64,000 bases of DNA from Tolypeutes matacus (taxonomy: Eukaryota; Chordata; Mammalia; Cingulata; Chlamyphoridae). The stretch covers positions 281,394 to 345,393 of the forward strand of contig JAKSZT010037307.1 of assembly GCA_026826555.1 (NCBI GenBank), read 5' to 3'. Numbering within the stretch: position 1 is the first letter of the stretch; each line of letters starts with the position of its first letter. The translations under genes were made by a program, and so were the position numbers. Positions 23,691 to 35,963 of this stretch are shown here, piece after piece. The notes beneath the pieces are model-generated. The model was given only the letters and a program-made list of their open reading frames with translations. It was not told where the DNA came from and did not search any database.

Positions 23691-24446
23691 AAAATATGTG
23701 AAGCAAAAATTGACAGAAATAAAAGGAGAAATAGATAAATAAAAAATCATAGTTGGAGATTTTAACAGCAATTGCTAAAATATGTTTTTAAAAAGTCATT
23801 CATGATATAGAAAAATTTAAAAACATTAACCAGATATACCTAAATAAAGTGTATATAACACTAGATGCAACAACTATGTAATACTAATTATTTTCCATTG
23901 CAATGGAGCATTAAGATACACCATATTGTCGTCTATAAAACAAACAAGTATCAATAAATTTAAAAGGTTTGAAATAATACAGAATGTGTTCTCAGACCAC
24001 AGTAGAATTATATTAGAAATCAATAACAAAAAGATAACTAGAAAATCTTCCATATATTTAAACAACACCTTTCCAAATAAGCCATGGGGTGAAAAAAGAA
24101 ATTGCAAGGGAAATTTGGGAATATTTTCAACCAAATAATAATGAAATCACAACATAAACAGAATTTGTGAGTGCTAGCTTAGAATGGAATGTATAGTGTT
24201 TTAAATGCACACATTAGAAAAGAAAAGTTTAAAGTTAATAAGCTAAACTATCAACTTAAGAAGCTAGAAAAAGAAAAATGAATAAAACCCAGAGAAATTT
24301 AAAAAATAGACAAACAAAATAGAAAACAGATGAACATTAGAGAAAAAACAAAAAATCAAAAGACAATTCTTTGAAAAGATTAATAAAACTGATGCAAATG
24401 CCAATTTCAGGAATGAAAATGAAGACATTAAAAAGATAATAAGGGG

Positions 24447-24630
24447 GAAGCGGCTGTGGCTCAATCAGTAGGGCTCCCGTTTACCATATGGGAGGCCCCA
24501 GGTTCGGTTCCCGGGGCCTCCTGGTGAAGGCAAGCCCGCCTGCACGGCGTGGTTAGCTGACCCAGCGAGCACAAGCAGCAAGGGGGGGATAAATGAATAA
24601 ATAAAATCTTTAAAAAAAAAAAAAAAAAAA
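24447..24630 (+). mobile_element. DAS SINE (young type)
   Basis: Complete monomer with a perfect 17-bp duplication aaaaagataataagggg at 24,430-24,446 and 24,631-24,647. Confidence 0.95.
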
Positions 24631-24972
24631 AAAAAGATAATAAGGGGATATTCTCAACATTATGCCCACAAATTCAATAATTTAGATGAAATGAACAAAT
24701 ATCTTGAAAAACATAACTTAACAAACTGACACAAGAATAAAATTTTAAATCTGTATAACTCTATGTCAGCTAAAGTAATTGAAACTGTAATTTAAAACGT
24801 TCCCACAAAGAAAACAGGCCAAGCCAGTTTTACTGGCAAATTCTATCAAACACTTAAGGAAGAAATAACAACAATCTTAATCAAACTCTTCCAGAAAATG
24901 GAGGAAGAGGAAACACTTCTCAAATTGTTTTATGAGGCCAACATAAACCTGATATCAAAACCACACAGGAAT

Positions 24973-25779
24973 GGAAACAATCCAGGTGTCCATCAACAGA
25001 TGAATGGATAAACAAATTGTGGTGGATACATATTATGGAATATTATGCAGCAGAAAGAAGAAACGAAGCCGTGAAGCATATGACAACATGGATGAACTGG
25101 AGGACATTATGTTGAGTGAAGCAAGCCAGATACAAAAGGACAAATACTGTATGATTGCGCTATTATGAACTAAATACATTATGTAAACTCATGGAATTAA
25201 TTTTTAGAATATAGATCACCAGAAAATAAAGGAGAGTAGAAAAGGAAAGCTGAGGATTAATCTGTGCAGAATTGGTTAAAAGGTTGTTTGTAAATCTTTG
25301 GAAATGAATGGAAATAGTGAAAGCACACCATGCTGTTTGTGACTAGCAGAGCTATTATAGGGGTATGACAGTGGTTGAAAGGGAAATCCTAAGAACATTT
25401 ATATTATTAGAAGGAAAGCTAAAAAATGTAACATGGGACTGTATAACATAGTGAAAGCTCATGTAAAATATGAATATGGGTGATATTGCACATACAAGAC
25501 TGTTTTTTACAAAATATAAATACAAATAAATTAGAAGGAAACAGAATAGCAGCTATGCATGGCAGGAGAAGCATAGAGATATTGATAGGTGGTGAGTTTT
25601 GTTTATTTGGTTGGTTGGTTTTTGTTTTATATTATTACTGGAATAGTGAAAATGTTCTAAAAATGATTGAAGTGATGAATGCACAACTATGTGATTATAC
25701 CAAATACCATTGATCATACACTTTGGATGGATTTATGCCTTATTAATATGTGTCAATAAAATTTATTTGTTAAAAAAAG
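24973..25779 (+). mobile_element. 5'-truncated L1 3' end
   Basis: Contains the last part of ORF2 (the STDEWINK- and MEYYAA-type region, degraded) and an 3' UTR ending aataaaatttatttgtt plus a short poly(A). It is flanked by a perfect 12-bp duplication ccacacaggaat at 24,961-24,972 and 25,780-25,791. It inserted into older L1 ORF2 sequence that resumes at 25,780. Confidence 0.9.
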
Positions 25780-25970
25780 CCACACAGGAATATTATGGAC
25801 AAACAGCCTTTACAAAGAAAAAACCCTTTTAAAAATATTGGCAAATCATATCTAGCAATATGTAAAAAGTATTACTAATCATGACTAAGTTCGTTTTAAC
25901 CAAAACACGAAAGTGTATCATCAGAGTACAATCCAGGAACAAAACCACTGTGAGTAGTGTAGAATAAAAA
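25780..25970 (+). mobile_element. Old L1 ORF2 remnant, resumed
   Basis: Continuation of the L1 interrupted at 24,972, including a remnant of the caaatcatatctagcaatatg part of ORF2. Confidence 0.6.
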
Positions 25971-25980
25971 ATATATTATA

Positions 25981-26390
25981 GGGGAGTGGATGTGGCTCAG
26001 GTAGTTGGATGCCCACCTCCCACATGGGAGGTCTCGGGTTTGGTTCCTGGTGCCTCCTAAAGAAGACAAACAAACAACAAGCAGACAACAGCAGACATTG
26101 AGCAAAAACAACAAGCAGACAGTGAGCAAAAAACAACGAGCAAACAAGAAAAGAACAACGAGCAGACAAGAAGCAAAAACAATGAGCAAGACAGCAAACA
26201 AACAATAAGCAGACAGTCAGCAAAAACAAATGAGCAGGGAGCCAATGTGGCTCAAGCAGTTGGGCGCCCGCTTCCTACATGGGAGGTCCCAGGTTTGGTT
26301 CCCGGTGCCTCCTAAAGAAGAAACAGACAATGAGCAGACAATAAGCAAAAACAACAAGCAGACAGACAAGGGAGCCATCTCAGGGTGGGG
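25981..26390 (+). mobile_element. Dimeric DAS SINE with (CAA/CAGACA) tails
   Basis: Two heads, at 25,983-26,055 and 26,238-26,312. Each is followed by a degenerate array of agcagacaa-like units, about 180 bp after the first head. One near-perfect 11-bp duplication (aatatattata at 25,970-25,980, aatatattaca at 26,391-26,401) encloses both, so it inserted as one dimer. Confidence 0.88.
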
Positions 26391-27800
26391 AATATATTAC
26401 AAAAAAAGAAAAATAGGAGGAGCACACAGGCACAAAATGGTGGGCTAGGACGCTTTATAAGTTACTTCCTCCACCAGAAAAATGAATGGAAAAATGACGT
26501 AATTAACTAGATAGTAACAATGGAACCAGATTGGACATTTAGAACAACCACAGGAGTGCCAGATGAGGGTAGAAGCTACTGAGAGTTCGGCTTTTCAAAG
26601 GGAAGGCCGACGCAAGCTATGGCCAGCCGCCATTCCTCAGCCCCACAGCCACAGCTGTGGAAATGGCAGAGGCTTCAAAACCATGCCCAGATTGTGGGAG
26701 AAGCTAGCTGAGGCCAGGGAAGGGAGAGGAAACCTCTTCCTCTAAAAGTTAGGGTTGAAGGTCAAGGTTGGTCTGGGATCCTTGAGGGGCCAGCCCAGAT
26801 GTCAGCCTCAATTTCAGCCCAAGGAAGCAATAGCTTCTGGCCTCACACCAGCATCTACTGGGAGGCGAAAAGACAGTGCACCTTTTTTGGGTTGGTTTTC
26901 TTTCTTTTTCTTGTGGTTTGTTTGTTTGTTTTGTCTGTCAGATCCTTGAGAGACCACTGCAGATGCTAGGCTTGGTTTTGGCCCTCTCAGAAGCCCCCAC
27001 CAGCATCTTCCAGGACATTTTGATTGGCTTTCTTCCTTCCCCACCCCCCACCCCACCTCTTTCTTTCATTTTCTTTATGTTTGTGTGTGTGCATGTGTGT
27101 TTCTTGGTCTGGCAGTTACCTGAAGGACAAGTACAGCCTTCGTGGCAGTAGCAAGTTCTGGCCTCACACCACCACCTAAGGGATGAAAAGAGCCAGTGCA
27201 CTTTTCTTTGGTTTTGTGGTCTGGCAGAATCCCTGAGGGACGAGTTCAGATGCCAACCTCAGTTTCAGTCTCAACAGCAGCAGCTGTTAGATACTGGCTT
27301 CCCACTAGTATCTAAAACAGATGTGGAAAGGGAGTGTACTTTTTCTGTGAGTGTTTCGTTTGTTAGTATTTCTTTTTCTATCTCTTTCTTTCCTTCTTTT
27401 CTTTTTTCTTTCTTTCTTTTTTTTTCTTTTTATTGGTCTGGTAGACCGTGTAGTAGGAGAACTAGATTTCCAGAGTGACCACAACATAGTACTCAGAATG
27501 TTCAGTTCTCAATAAAAAATTGTAAAACATACAAGGAGACAAGACTGTATGGCCCAGTCACCGGGAAAAAAGAACTTAATAGAAACTACCCTAGAGGAAG
27601 CTCAATTACTGGGATTACTATATCGCTTCTTACATGGGATCACTGAACTAAAGGGAACAGGACAAAGGACTAATGAAATCAGGAAAACAATATATGTACA
27701 AAATGAGAATTTCAATAATGAGATAGAAATTATGAAAAGGAATCCAATAGGAATGTTGGAGCTGAAAAATACAATATCTGAAATGAAATTTTCCACAGAA

Positions 27801-27895
27801 GGGAGTGGATGTGGTTCAAGCAATTGAGCACCTGCTTCCCACATGGGAAGTCCTGGGTTCAGTACCCAGTGCCTCCTAAAAGAAAAAGAAATAAA
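27801..27895 (+). mobile_element. DAS SINE monomer (first of three)
   Basis: Head with a ggatgtggttcaagcaattg A-box region and gggttcagtaccc, then a short A-rich tail. Confidence 0.82.
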
Positions 27896-27907
27896 AAAGT
27901 AACCAGT

Positions 27908-28026
27908 GGGAGCAGATATGGTTCAAGTGATTGAGCACCCGCCTCTGATACAGGAGCTCCTGAGTTTGGTTCCTGGTGCCTCCTGAAAAATGAAAAAAAC
28001 AAACAAGCAAAAAAAAAAAAAAAAAC
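27908..28026 (+). mobile_element. DAS SINE monomer (second of three)
   Basis: Head with gatatggttcaagtgattg and gagtttggttcc, then an A-rich tail of about 45 bases ending in a long A run. Confidence 0.82.
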
Positions 28027-28031
28027 CTCAG

Positions 28032-28125
28032 GGAAGCCAATGTGGCTCAGTGGTTGAGCACCAGCTTCCCACATGTGGGGTCCCAGGTTCAATCCCTGGC
28101 CCCGGTACATCAAAAGAAAATTTTT
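28032..28125 (+). mobile_element. DAS SINE monomer (third of three)
   Basis: Head with caatgtggctcagtggttg and aggttcaatccc, then a short tail. L1 ORF1 coding sequence resumes immediately afterwards. Confidence 0.82.
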
Positions 28126-30703
28126 TTGTCAACAGAAGATTGGAACAGGCAGAAGAAGGGATCAGTGAACTTGAAGATAAGAAAATTGAAATTATCCAGT
28201 CTAAGAAGCAGAAAGAAAAAGAAATGAGAAAAGAATGAACAGAAACTGAGGAACCTGTGGGACATTATCAAACACACCAATATATGCATCATATGAGCCC
28301 CAAAAGGAGGAGAAAGAAAGGGGCAGGAAATTTTTAAAGAAATAATAACCAAAAACATCCCAAATTTGATGAGAGACATGGATATACACATCCAAGAATG
28401 TCCATGAAGTCCAAGCAGATAAACTCAGAGATCCACATTGAGACACATTATCATTAAATTGTCAAAACCCAAAGACAGAGAATCTCGAAAACAGTGAGAG
28501 AAAAGCAATATGTCACATTTAAGTGGTCCTTAATAAGATAACCTCCAATATCTAATTAGAAATCATATTTTAAGTGCAGAAAGAAAAACTGTCAGCCAAG
28601 AATTAAATATCCAGCAAAACTGTCATTCAAAACTGGGAGGAGAAATTAAGACATTTCTGGGTAAACAAAAACTAAGTGAGTTTATTACCACTAGACCTCC
28701 CTTAAAAGCAATGCTAAAGAGTCCTTCAAGTTGAAAGAAAAGGACATTAGACAGTAACTTGAAGTTATATGAAGAAATAAAGACCTCTGATATAGGTAAC
28801 TATACGGGTAAATATATGTGACAGCATTATCACATTCTTTTAACACTGTCTTTTACTTCTTTATATGGCTTAAAACTCAAATGTATACAAAACAATCAGA
28901 AACCTTAGTTATTGGGCACACAATATATTAAGTTGTGGTTTTGGACAAGAGCAAAAAAAAAGGGAGGGATAGAGGGATATAGGCATAGACTGTATGTGGG
29001 CTATTGAATTTAAGTTGGTATCAATACAAACTAAATTGAAAATGAAAATGCAACATACCTAAACTTTTGGGATGCAGTAAAAGCAGTGCTCAATGGGAAT
29101 TTATACCTATGACACCAATATTTAAAAAGAAGAAAGATTTCAAATAAATTACCTACTCTAACATCTTGAGGAACTAGAAAAAGAAGAGCAAAGTAAATGC
29201 AAATTCAGCAGAAAGAAAGAAGAAGAATTAAGATTAGAGGAAAGATAAATGAAACAGAATATAAAAACAATTGAAAAAATCAACAAAGCTAAAAGCTGGT
29301 TCTTTGAAAACAAGCAATAAAATTAACAGTCTATTACCTAGACTGACAAAGAGAAAAAAAGTGAAATGAAGCAAATAACTAAAATCAGAAATGAAAATGG
29401 TGATATCAATACTGACCTTACAAAAATAAAAAAGAATTATAAGAGAATACTGGAAAAAGATCTTCTAGGGTTTAGGACAGCAGGTAAAGGCTGCACACCA
29501 CCCAGAAGAGAGAGGGACAGAAGAGGGAAATCACGACAACAGAACCTTGAGTTGCAAGTAGCAGCTTCTGCTGCTGCCGGCACCCTCCCCCACACTCTCC
29601 AGAATTCTCGGGCCTCTGGGCATGCGACCAAAGACAAAGGGGGTTTCAGGGATCTGCCACTCCCGGAAAGGGGAGAGAGAGGGACACAGCCTTAGGCTGA
29701 CTCAGGTTCTGACCTGAAATTTGGTCTGCGGAGCCCCACGGACCCTTCCACACGGTGGTTTGCCCTGGGAGCCTAGAAAGGACTGGAGAAATCTGACCCT
29801 CCAAACCTCCCTCTCTTTTAGCCCGGACTAATTGTTGAGGACTCCATGGGAGAGGGGAGTGAGAGCCTGGGGTGACCTTGCTTTGGACTCCCAGGTTTGG
29901 TCTTCCCTGTCCCAAGAGCCCTTCCAGGCTGGGTGGGGCTGCGCCATTGTTTGCCTTGGAGCCTGCAAGGGGCTAAAGATATACAAACCTCCCAATCTCC
30001 TCCTCTACTAACAGGGACTGATTGTTGAGGATTCAGAAGGGAGTGGAAATATTTCCTAGCTGGGAAAAGGGGGACGCTAAGAGAGAAGTCTGGAGAACTG
30101 TCTCAGAAAGTCAGAAAGTTTGAATCACAGGGCTCTTAGCCCCCAGACAGGAAGCTCTATCACATTGATCTGGTCTGTGTCACAACAAATACGCTCCGAC
30201 CAGGCATTGAATTGAGAGCTGCCAACAAGCACCATCTCCTGGCAGACCAAGCACATGAGAAAATTAATAAGTAAGAGAGGCTTTTCCTGGCCTCTATAGG
30301 CTCCCTGCCCAAGGCCCTAGGAAACGACTCTACAACCAATTACTGGGTCCAGTGCCCAGTTTTGAGCAACCAGCAGAACAATCCTAACAATCAAGGTTGA
30401 GCCAAAAATCAAAGAGCGGTGGTAACTCACAGCCTCCTGCCACTAAAACCCCATAAAAGAGAAAGAGATAGAGCATCTAAGTAAAATACAAACTAACCAG
30501 ATGCCTAAGCACCAGCAAAAGATTACGAGCCACACTAAGAAAATAGAAGACATGGCCCAAGAAAAGGAATACAGCAAAGTCCCAGAAGAGATGCAGAATT
30601 TGAGAGAACTAATCAGTGAGATGAGCACAAATTTCCAAAATCAAATTAACGAGATGAAAGAGAATATAGTTAAAGAGATCAATGACATCAAGAAGTCATT
30701 GAG

Positions 30704-30859
30704 GGAGACGGCTGTGGCTCAATCAGTGGGGCTCCCATTTGCCATGTGGGGGGCCCCGGGTTCGGTTCCCGGGGCCTCCTGGTGGGGGCAGGCCCGCCCG
30801 CACGGTGTGGTTGGCTGACCCGGCGAGCACGGGCAGCAGGGGGGGGATAAATGAATGAA

Positions 30860-30896
<37 letters not shown>
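30704..30896 (+). mobile_element. DAS SINE (young type) in L1 ORF1
   Basis: Complete monomer with a perfect 11-bp duplication aagtcattgag at 30,693-30,703 and 30,897-30,907. Its tail is a clean (AAAT)n array. Confidence 0.96.
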
Positions 30897-30898
<2 letters not shown>

Positions 30899-31166
30899 GT
30901 CATTGAGTGAATGCAAAGAAGAATTTGAAACACTGAACAGAAAAGTAATGGAGTTCATGGGAATGAAAGACACAATAGGTGAAGTCAAAAATACATTTGA
31001 AGCATACAACAGCAGACTCGAAATGATAGAAGAAAGAATAAGTGATACTGAAGACAGAGCAGCTAAAATTGAAGTGAGAAAAGAACAGAGAGAGAAAAGA
31101 ATGGAAAAAATTGAGCAGGGGCTCAGAGAGTTGAATCACAACACAAAATGCAAGAACATACATGTG

Positions 31167-31327
31167 GGGAAGCGGCTGTGGCTCAATCAGTAGGGCTCCC
31201 ATTTACCATATGGGAGGCCCCGGGTTAGGTTCCCGCAGCCTCCTGGTGAGGGCAGGCCTGCCCGTGCGGCGCGGTTGGCTGACCCAGCGAGCACAAGCAG
31301 CAAGGGAGGGTAAATGAATAAATAAAT

Positions 31328-31357
<30 letters not shown>
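31167..31357 (+). mobile_element. DAS SINE (young type) in L1 ORF1
   Basis: Complete monomer with the 15-bp duplication aagaacatacatgtg at 31,152-31,166 and 31,358-31,372 (one mismatch, aagaacatacgtgtg). It has a long pure poly(A). Confidence 0.96.
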
Positions 31358-31359
<2 letters not shown>

Positions 31360-31981
31360 GAACATACGTGTGATGGGAGTTCCAGAAGGAGAAGAGAAAG
31401 GAAAAGGGGCAGAAAGAGTATTTGAGGAAATAATAGCTGAAAATTTCCCAACTCTCACAAAAGAAATGAACTTACATGTCCAAGAAGCACACCGTACCCC
31501 AATAAGAATAAATCCAAATAGACCTACACCAACACACATACGACTCAGAATGTCAAATGTCAAAGATAAAGAGAAAATTCTCAGAGCAGCAAGAGAGAAG
31601 CAAACGATCACGTACAAAGGACGTGCAGTAAGACTTAGTGCAGATTTCTCTTCAGAAACCATGGAGGCAAGAAGACAGTGGTAGGATACAATTAGGAAAC
31701 TGAAAGAGAAAAACTGCCAGCCGAGAATTCTTTACCCAGCAAAACTGTCCTTCAAATATGAAGGTGAATATAAGGTATTCACAAACAAACAGAAACTAAG
31801 AGAGTTTGCAAAAAAGAATCCACCTTTCCAGGAAATATTAAAGGAAGCCTTAGAACCTGAAAGAAAAAGACAGGAGAGAGAGGCTTGGAGGAGAGTATAG
31901 AAGAAAGAAAAGCAGAAAGGATAACCAAAAGAGTAAAAAGAGAGACAAAAATAAGATGACATATGAAAACCAAAGAATAAA

Positions 31982-34900
31982 ATGGAGGAAATGAATAGTA
32001 CATTTTCAGTAATATCGTTGAATGTGAATGGATTAAATTCCCCAATCAAAAGATACGGGCTGACAGAATGGATAAAAAAACATGAGCCATCCATATGCTG
32101 CTTACAAGAAACTCACCTCAGACACAAGGATACAAGCCGGCTGAAAGTAAAAGGTTGGAAAAAGATACTCCATGCGAATAGTAAACAGAAAAGAGCAGGG
32201 GTAGCTATACTAATATCAGACAAAACAGACTTCAAATGAAAAAAAAGTGATAAGAGATGCAGAAGGCCATTATATATTAATAAAAGGGATGATCCTCCAG
32301 GAAGATATAACAGTCATAAATATCTATGCACCTAACCAGGGTGCCCCAAAATATATCAGACAAACTCTGGTAAAACTGAAGGGAGAAAGAGACATTTCTA
32401 CAATAATCGTCAGAGACTTCAACACCCCTCTCACATCATTACATAGAACAACTAGACAGAAGATCAACAAGGAAACAGAGAACTTGAACAATATGATAAA
32501 CAAGTTAGACCTAACAGACATATACAGAACACTGCATCCAAACTCAGCGGGTTATACATTCTTCTCAAGTGCCCATGGATCTTTCTCCAGGATAGACCAC
32601 ATGTTAGGTTACAATACAGCTCTCAATAAATATAAAAAGATTGAATTATACAAAGCACCTTCTCAGATCATAATGGAATGAAATTAGAAATCAATAACAG
32701 ACAGGAAAAAAGGAAATTTGCAAATGTGTGGAGACAGAACAACACTAAATATTCAGTGGGTCAAAGAAGAAATTGCAAGTGAAATCAGTAAATATATTGA
32801 GACAAATGAAAATGAGAACACAACTTATCAAAACTTATGGGACACAGCAAAGGCAGTCTTGAGAGGGAAATTTATAGCCCTGAATGCCTATATTAAAAAA
32901 CAAAGAAGAGCTAACCCCAAAGATTTAACTGAACAACTTGAGAAACTAGAAAAACAGCAAACCAATCCCAAAGCAAAGAGAAGGAAAGAAATTATAAAGA
33001 TTAGAGCGGAAATAAATGAAAATGAGAACAGAAAAGCAATAGAGAAAATCAACAAAACCAAAAGCTGGTTCTTTGAGAAGAACAATAAAATTGACAAACC
33101 GCTCACTAGACTAACAAAGAAAAAAAGAGAGAAGATGCAAATAAATACAATCAGAAATGAAAGGGGGGGAATTACAAATGACCTCACAGAAATAAAAAGA
33201 ATCATAAGAGGATATTATGAGAAACTAACTATATGCCAACAAACTAGACAAGCTGGATGAAATGGACAATTTCTAGAAACTCATAACCAACCTACACTGA
33301 CACAACAAGAAATACAAGAATTTAACAAACCAATCACAATTAAGGAGATTGAATCCGTCATCAAAAATCTCCCAGCAAAGAAAAGTCCAGGACCAGATGG
33401 CTTCACAGGTGAGTTCTACCAAGCATTTCTAAAAGAATTAACACCAATCCTGTTTAAACTCTTCCAAAAAATTGAAGAGGAGGGAAAGTTACCCAACACA
33501 TTTTATGAAGCCAACATCACCCTAATACCAAAGCCAGATAAAGACACTACAAGAAAAGAAAATTACTGACCAATCTCTCTCATGAACATAGATGGAAAAA
33601 TTCTCAACAAAATACTTGCAAATCGAATCCAACAGCATATCAAAAGACTTATACATCACGACCAAGTGGGATTTATTCCTGGTATGCAAGGCTGGTTCAA
33701 CATAAGAAAGTCAATCAATGTAATACACCACATTAACAAATTGAAGGGAAAAAACCACATGATCATCTCAATAGATGCAGAAAAGGCATTCGACAAAATC
33801 CAACATCCTTTTTTGATAAAAATACTTCAAAAGATAGGAATAAAAGGAAAATTCCTCAATATGATAAAAGGCATATATGAAAAACCCATAGCCAACATCA
33901 TACTCAATGGGGAAAGGTTGAAAGCTTTCCCCCTAAGATTGGGAACAAGACAAGGATGCCCACTGTCACCATTGTTATTCAACATTGTACTAGAAGTTCT
34001 AGCGAGGGCAATTAGACAAGACAAAAAAATTAAAGGCATCCAAATAGGAAAAGAGGAAGTAAAACTCTCACTGTTTGCGGATGACATGATCCTGTATTTA
34101 GAAAATCCTGAAGTATCCACAACAAAGCTACTTGAACTAATAAATGAGTTCAGCAAAGTGGCAGGATATAAGATCAACACGCGGGAAGCGGCTGTGGCTC
34201 AATCAGTGGGGCTCCCGTTTACCATATGGGAGGCCCTGGGTTCGGTTCCCGGGGCCTCCTGGTGAGGGCGGGCCCGCCCGCATGGCGTGGTTGGCTGACC
34301 CGGCGAGCACAAGCAGCAAAGGGGGGATGAATGAATAAATAAATAAAATCTTTAAAAAAAAAAAAAAAGTTCAACACGCAAAAATCAGTAATGTTTTTGT
34401 ACACTAGTACTGAACAATCTGAGGAGGAAATCAGGAGGAAAATTCCATTTTCAATAGCAACAAAAAGACTCAAATACCTAGGAGTTAATTTAACCAAGGA
34501 AGTACAGGACCTATATGCAGAAAACTACAAAACAATGCTAAAAGAAATTTTAAAAGACCTAAACAAATGGAAAGACATTCCGTGTTCATGGATTGGAAGA
34601 ATAAATATCGTGAAGATGTCAATCTTGCCCAAACTCATTTATAGATTCAATGCAATACCAATCAAAATCCTAACAGCTTACTTTACAGAATTAGAGAAGG
34701 CAATTACCAAATTCATCTGGAAGGGTAAGTGCACCCGAATAGCCAAAAGTATTCTAAAAAAGAAGAGCAATGTGGGAGGAATTTCACTGCCTGACCTTGA
34801 AACATATTTCAAAGCTACAGTGGTCAAAACAGCATGGTACTGGCATAAAGATAGACATATCGATCAGTGGAATAGAATTGAGAATCCCGAAATAAACCTT

Positions 34901-35963
34901 CACCTATACAGTCAACTGGTTTTTGACAAACCTACCAAGCCCACGCTGATGGGAAAAAACAGTCTCTTCAACAAATGGTGTTGAGAGAACTGGATATCTA
35001 TAACCAAAAGAATGAAAGAGGACCCCTATATCACCCCCTATACAAGAATCAACTCAAAATGGATCAAAGATCTAAATATAAAAGCCACGACCATAAAACA
35101 ACTAGAAGAAAATGTAGGGAAACATCTTCAAGACCTTGTAGTAGGTGGTGGTTTCTTGGACCTCACACCCAAAACACGTGCAACAAAAGAAAAAGTAGAT
35201 AAATGGGACCTCCTCAAAATTAAACACTTTTGCACTTCACAGGACTTTGTCAGAAGGGTGAAAAGGCAGCCAACTCAATGGGAAAAAATATTTGGAAATC
35301 ACATATCTGATAAAGGTTTAATATCCAGGATATATAAAGAAGTGTTAGAACTCAACAATAAAAAGACAAATGACCCAATTAAAAAATGGGCCAAAGACTT
35401 GAATAGACATTTCTCTGAAGAAGAAATACAAATGGCAAAAAAACACATGAAGAAATGCTCAACATCACTCATGATTAGGGAAATGCAAAGCAAAACTACA
35501 ATGAGATATCATTTCACACCTATCAGAATGGCCACCTATTAAAAAGACAGAGAACTACAAGTGTTGGAGAGGATGTGGAGAGATAGGAACACTTCTTCAG
35601 TGTTGGTGGGAATGCAGGATGGTACAACCACTATGGAGGACTGTTTGGCAGTTCCTAAAGAAGTTGAACATAGACTTGCCACGTGACCCTGCAATACCAC
35701 TACTGGGTATATACCCAGAAGAACTCAGAGCAATGACACAAACAGACATCTGCACACCGATGTTCATAGCCACATTATTCACCATTGCCAAAAGTTGGAA
35801 ACAACCCAGGTGTCCATCAACAGATGAATGGATAAACAAACTGTGGTCTATTCACATGATGGAATATTATGCAGCTATAAGAAGAAATGAAGTCGTAAAG
35901 CATATGGCAACATGGATGAACCTGGAGGACATTATGTTGAGTGAAGCAAGCCAGACACAATAG
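31982..35963 (+). pseudogene. L1 ORF2 (endonuclease-reverse transcriptase), disrupted
   Basis: ORF2p nicks target DNA and reverse-transcribes L1 RNA. An N-terminal AP-type endonuclease is seen: SLNVNGLNSPIKRYG, LQETHLRHKD near 32,105, and a SRIDHMLGYN block near 32,595. A linker follows, then the reverse transcriptase with [13 protein letters not shown] near 33,390, [15 protein letters not shown] near 33,670 and the catalytic FADDM (FADD codons 34,074-34,085). The C-terminal region ends in EWINKLW and MEYYAAIRRNE near 35,865. Breaks: frameshifts near 32,240 and 32,680, a stop in ENY*PIS near 33,568, a SINE at 34,183-34,366, a frameshift near 34,985 and a stop near 35,540. It is non-functional. 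Confidence 0.93.
34183..34366 (+). mobile_element. DAS SINE (young type) in L1 ORF2
   Basis: Complete monomer inserted about 100 bp after the FADD motif. It is flanked by aagatcaacacgc (34,170-34,182) and aagttcaacacgc (34,367-34,379), one mismatch. Confidence 0.96.

Larger units (their letters stand above)
20800..24972 (+). mobile_element. Old L1 (5' region through ORF2), composite
   Basis: A-rich L1-type sequence: leader-like and ORF1-like parts up to about 22,950, a stray ORF2 3'-end piece at 22,950-23,280, ORF2 endonuclease remnants at 23,280-23,780, and reverse transcriptase remnants to 24,972. It is probably more than one L1 joined. It is interrupted by DAS SINEs and, at 24,973, by another L1. 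All frames are broken. Confidence 0.6.
26402..29451 (+). mobile_element. Old L1, 5' UTR through ORF1 into ORF2
   Basis: A GC-richer 5' UTR-like part (26,402-27,540) precedes ORF1-like coding from the ATG near 27,549 (MAQSPGKKN...), with coiled-coil and C-terminal remnants to about 28,740. ORF2 sequence appears only from about 29,050, so much of the endonuclease region is missing. Stops and frameshifts are abundant. It is broken at 29,451 by the full-length L1 and resumes at 36,174. Confidence 0.75.
30501..31887 (+). pseudogene. L1 ORF1 (RNA-binding chaperone), disrupted
   Basis: ORF1p normally forms trimers and coats L1 RNA. The visible order is: a basic N-terminus starting MPKHQQKITSH, a coiled coil (NQINEMKENIVKEIN and EAYNSRLEMIEERIS), the RRM region from VPEGEEKGKG, and the C-terminal domain with REKQTITYKG and RLSADFS. 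Two DAS SINEs split it, at 30,704-30,896 and 31,167-31,357. A TAG at 31,682-31,684 follows the RRQW block, and the expected continuation (PRILYPAKLSF) follows in the same frame to a stop near 31,900. Translation is impossible beyond short pieces. Confidence 0.9.

Noticed and set aside
33582..34182. Apparently intact 200-codon reverse transcriptase frame
   Set aside because: It is part of the dead L1 ORF2. Stops and frameshifts lie upstream and a SINE interrupts it downstream, so it is not an independent gene.
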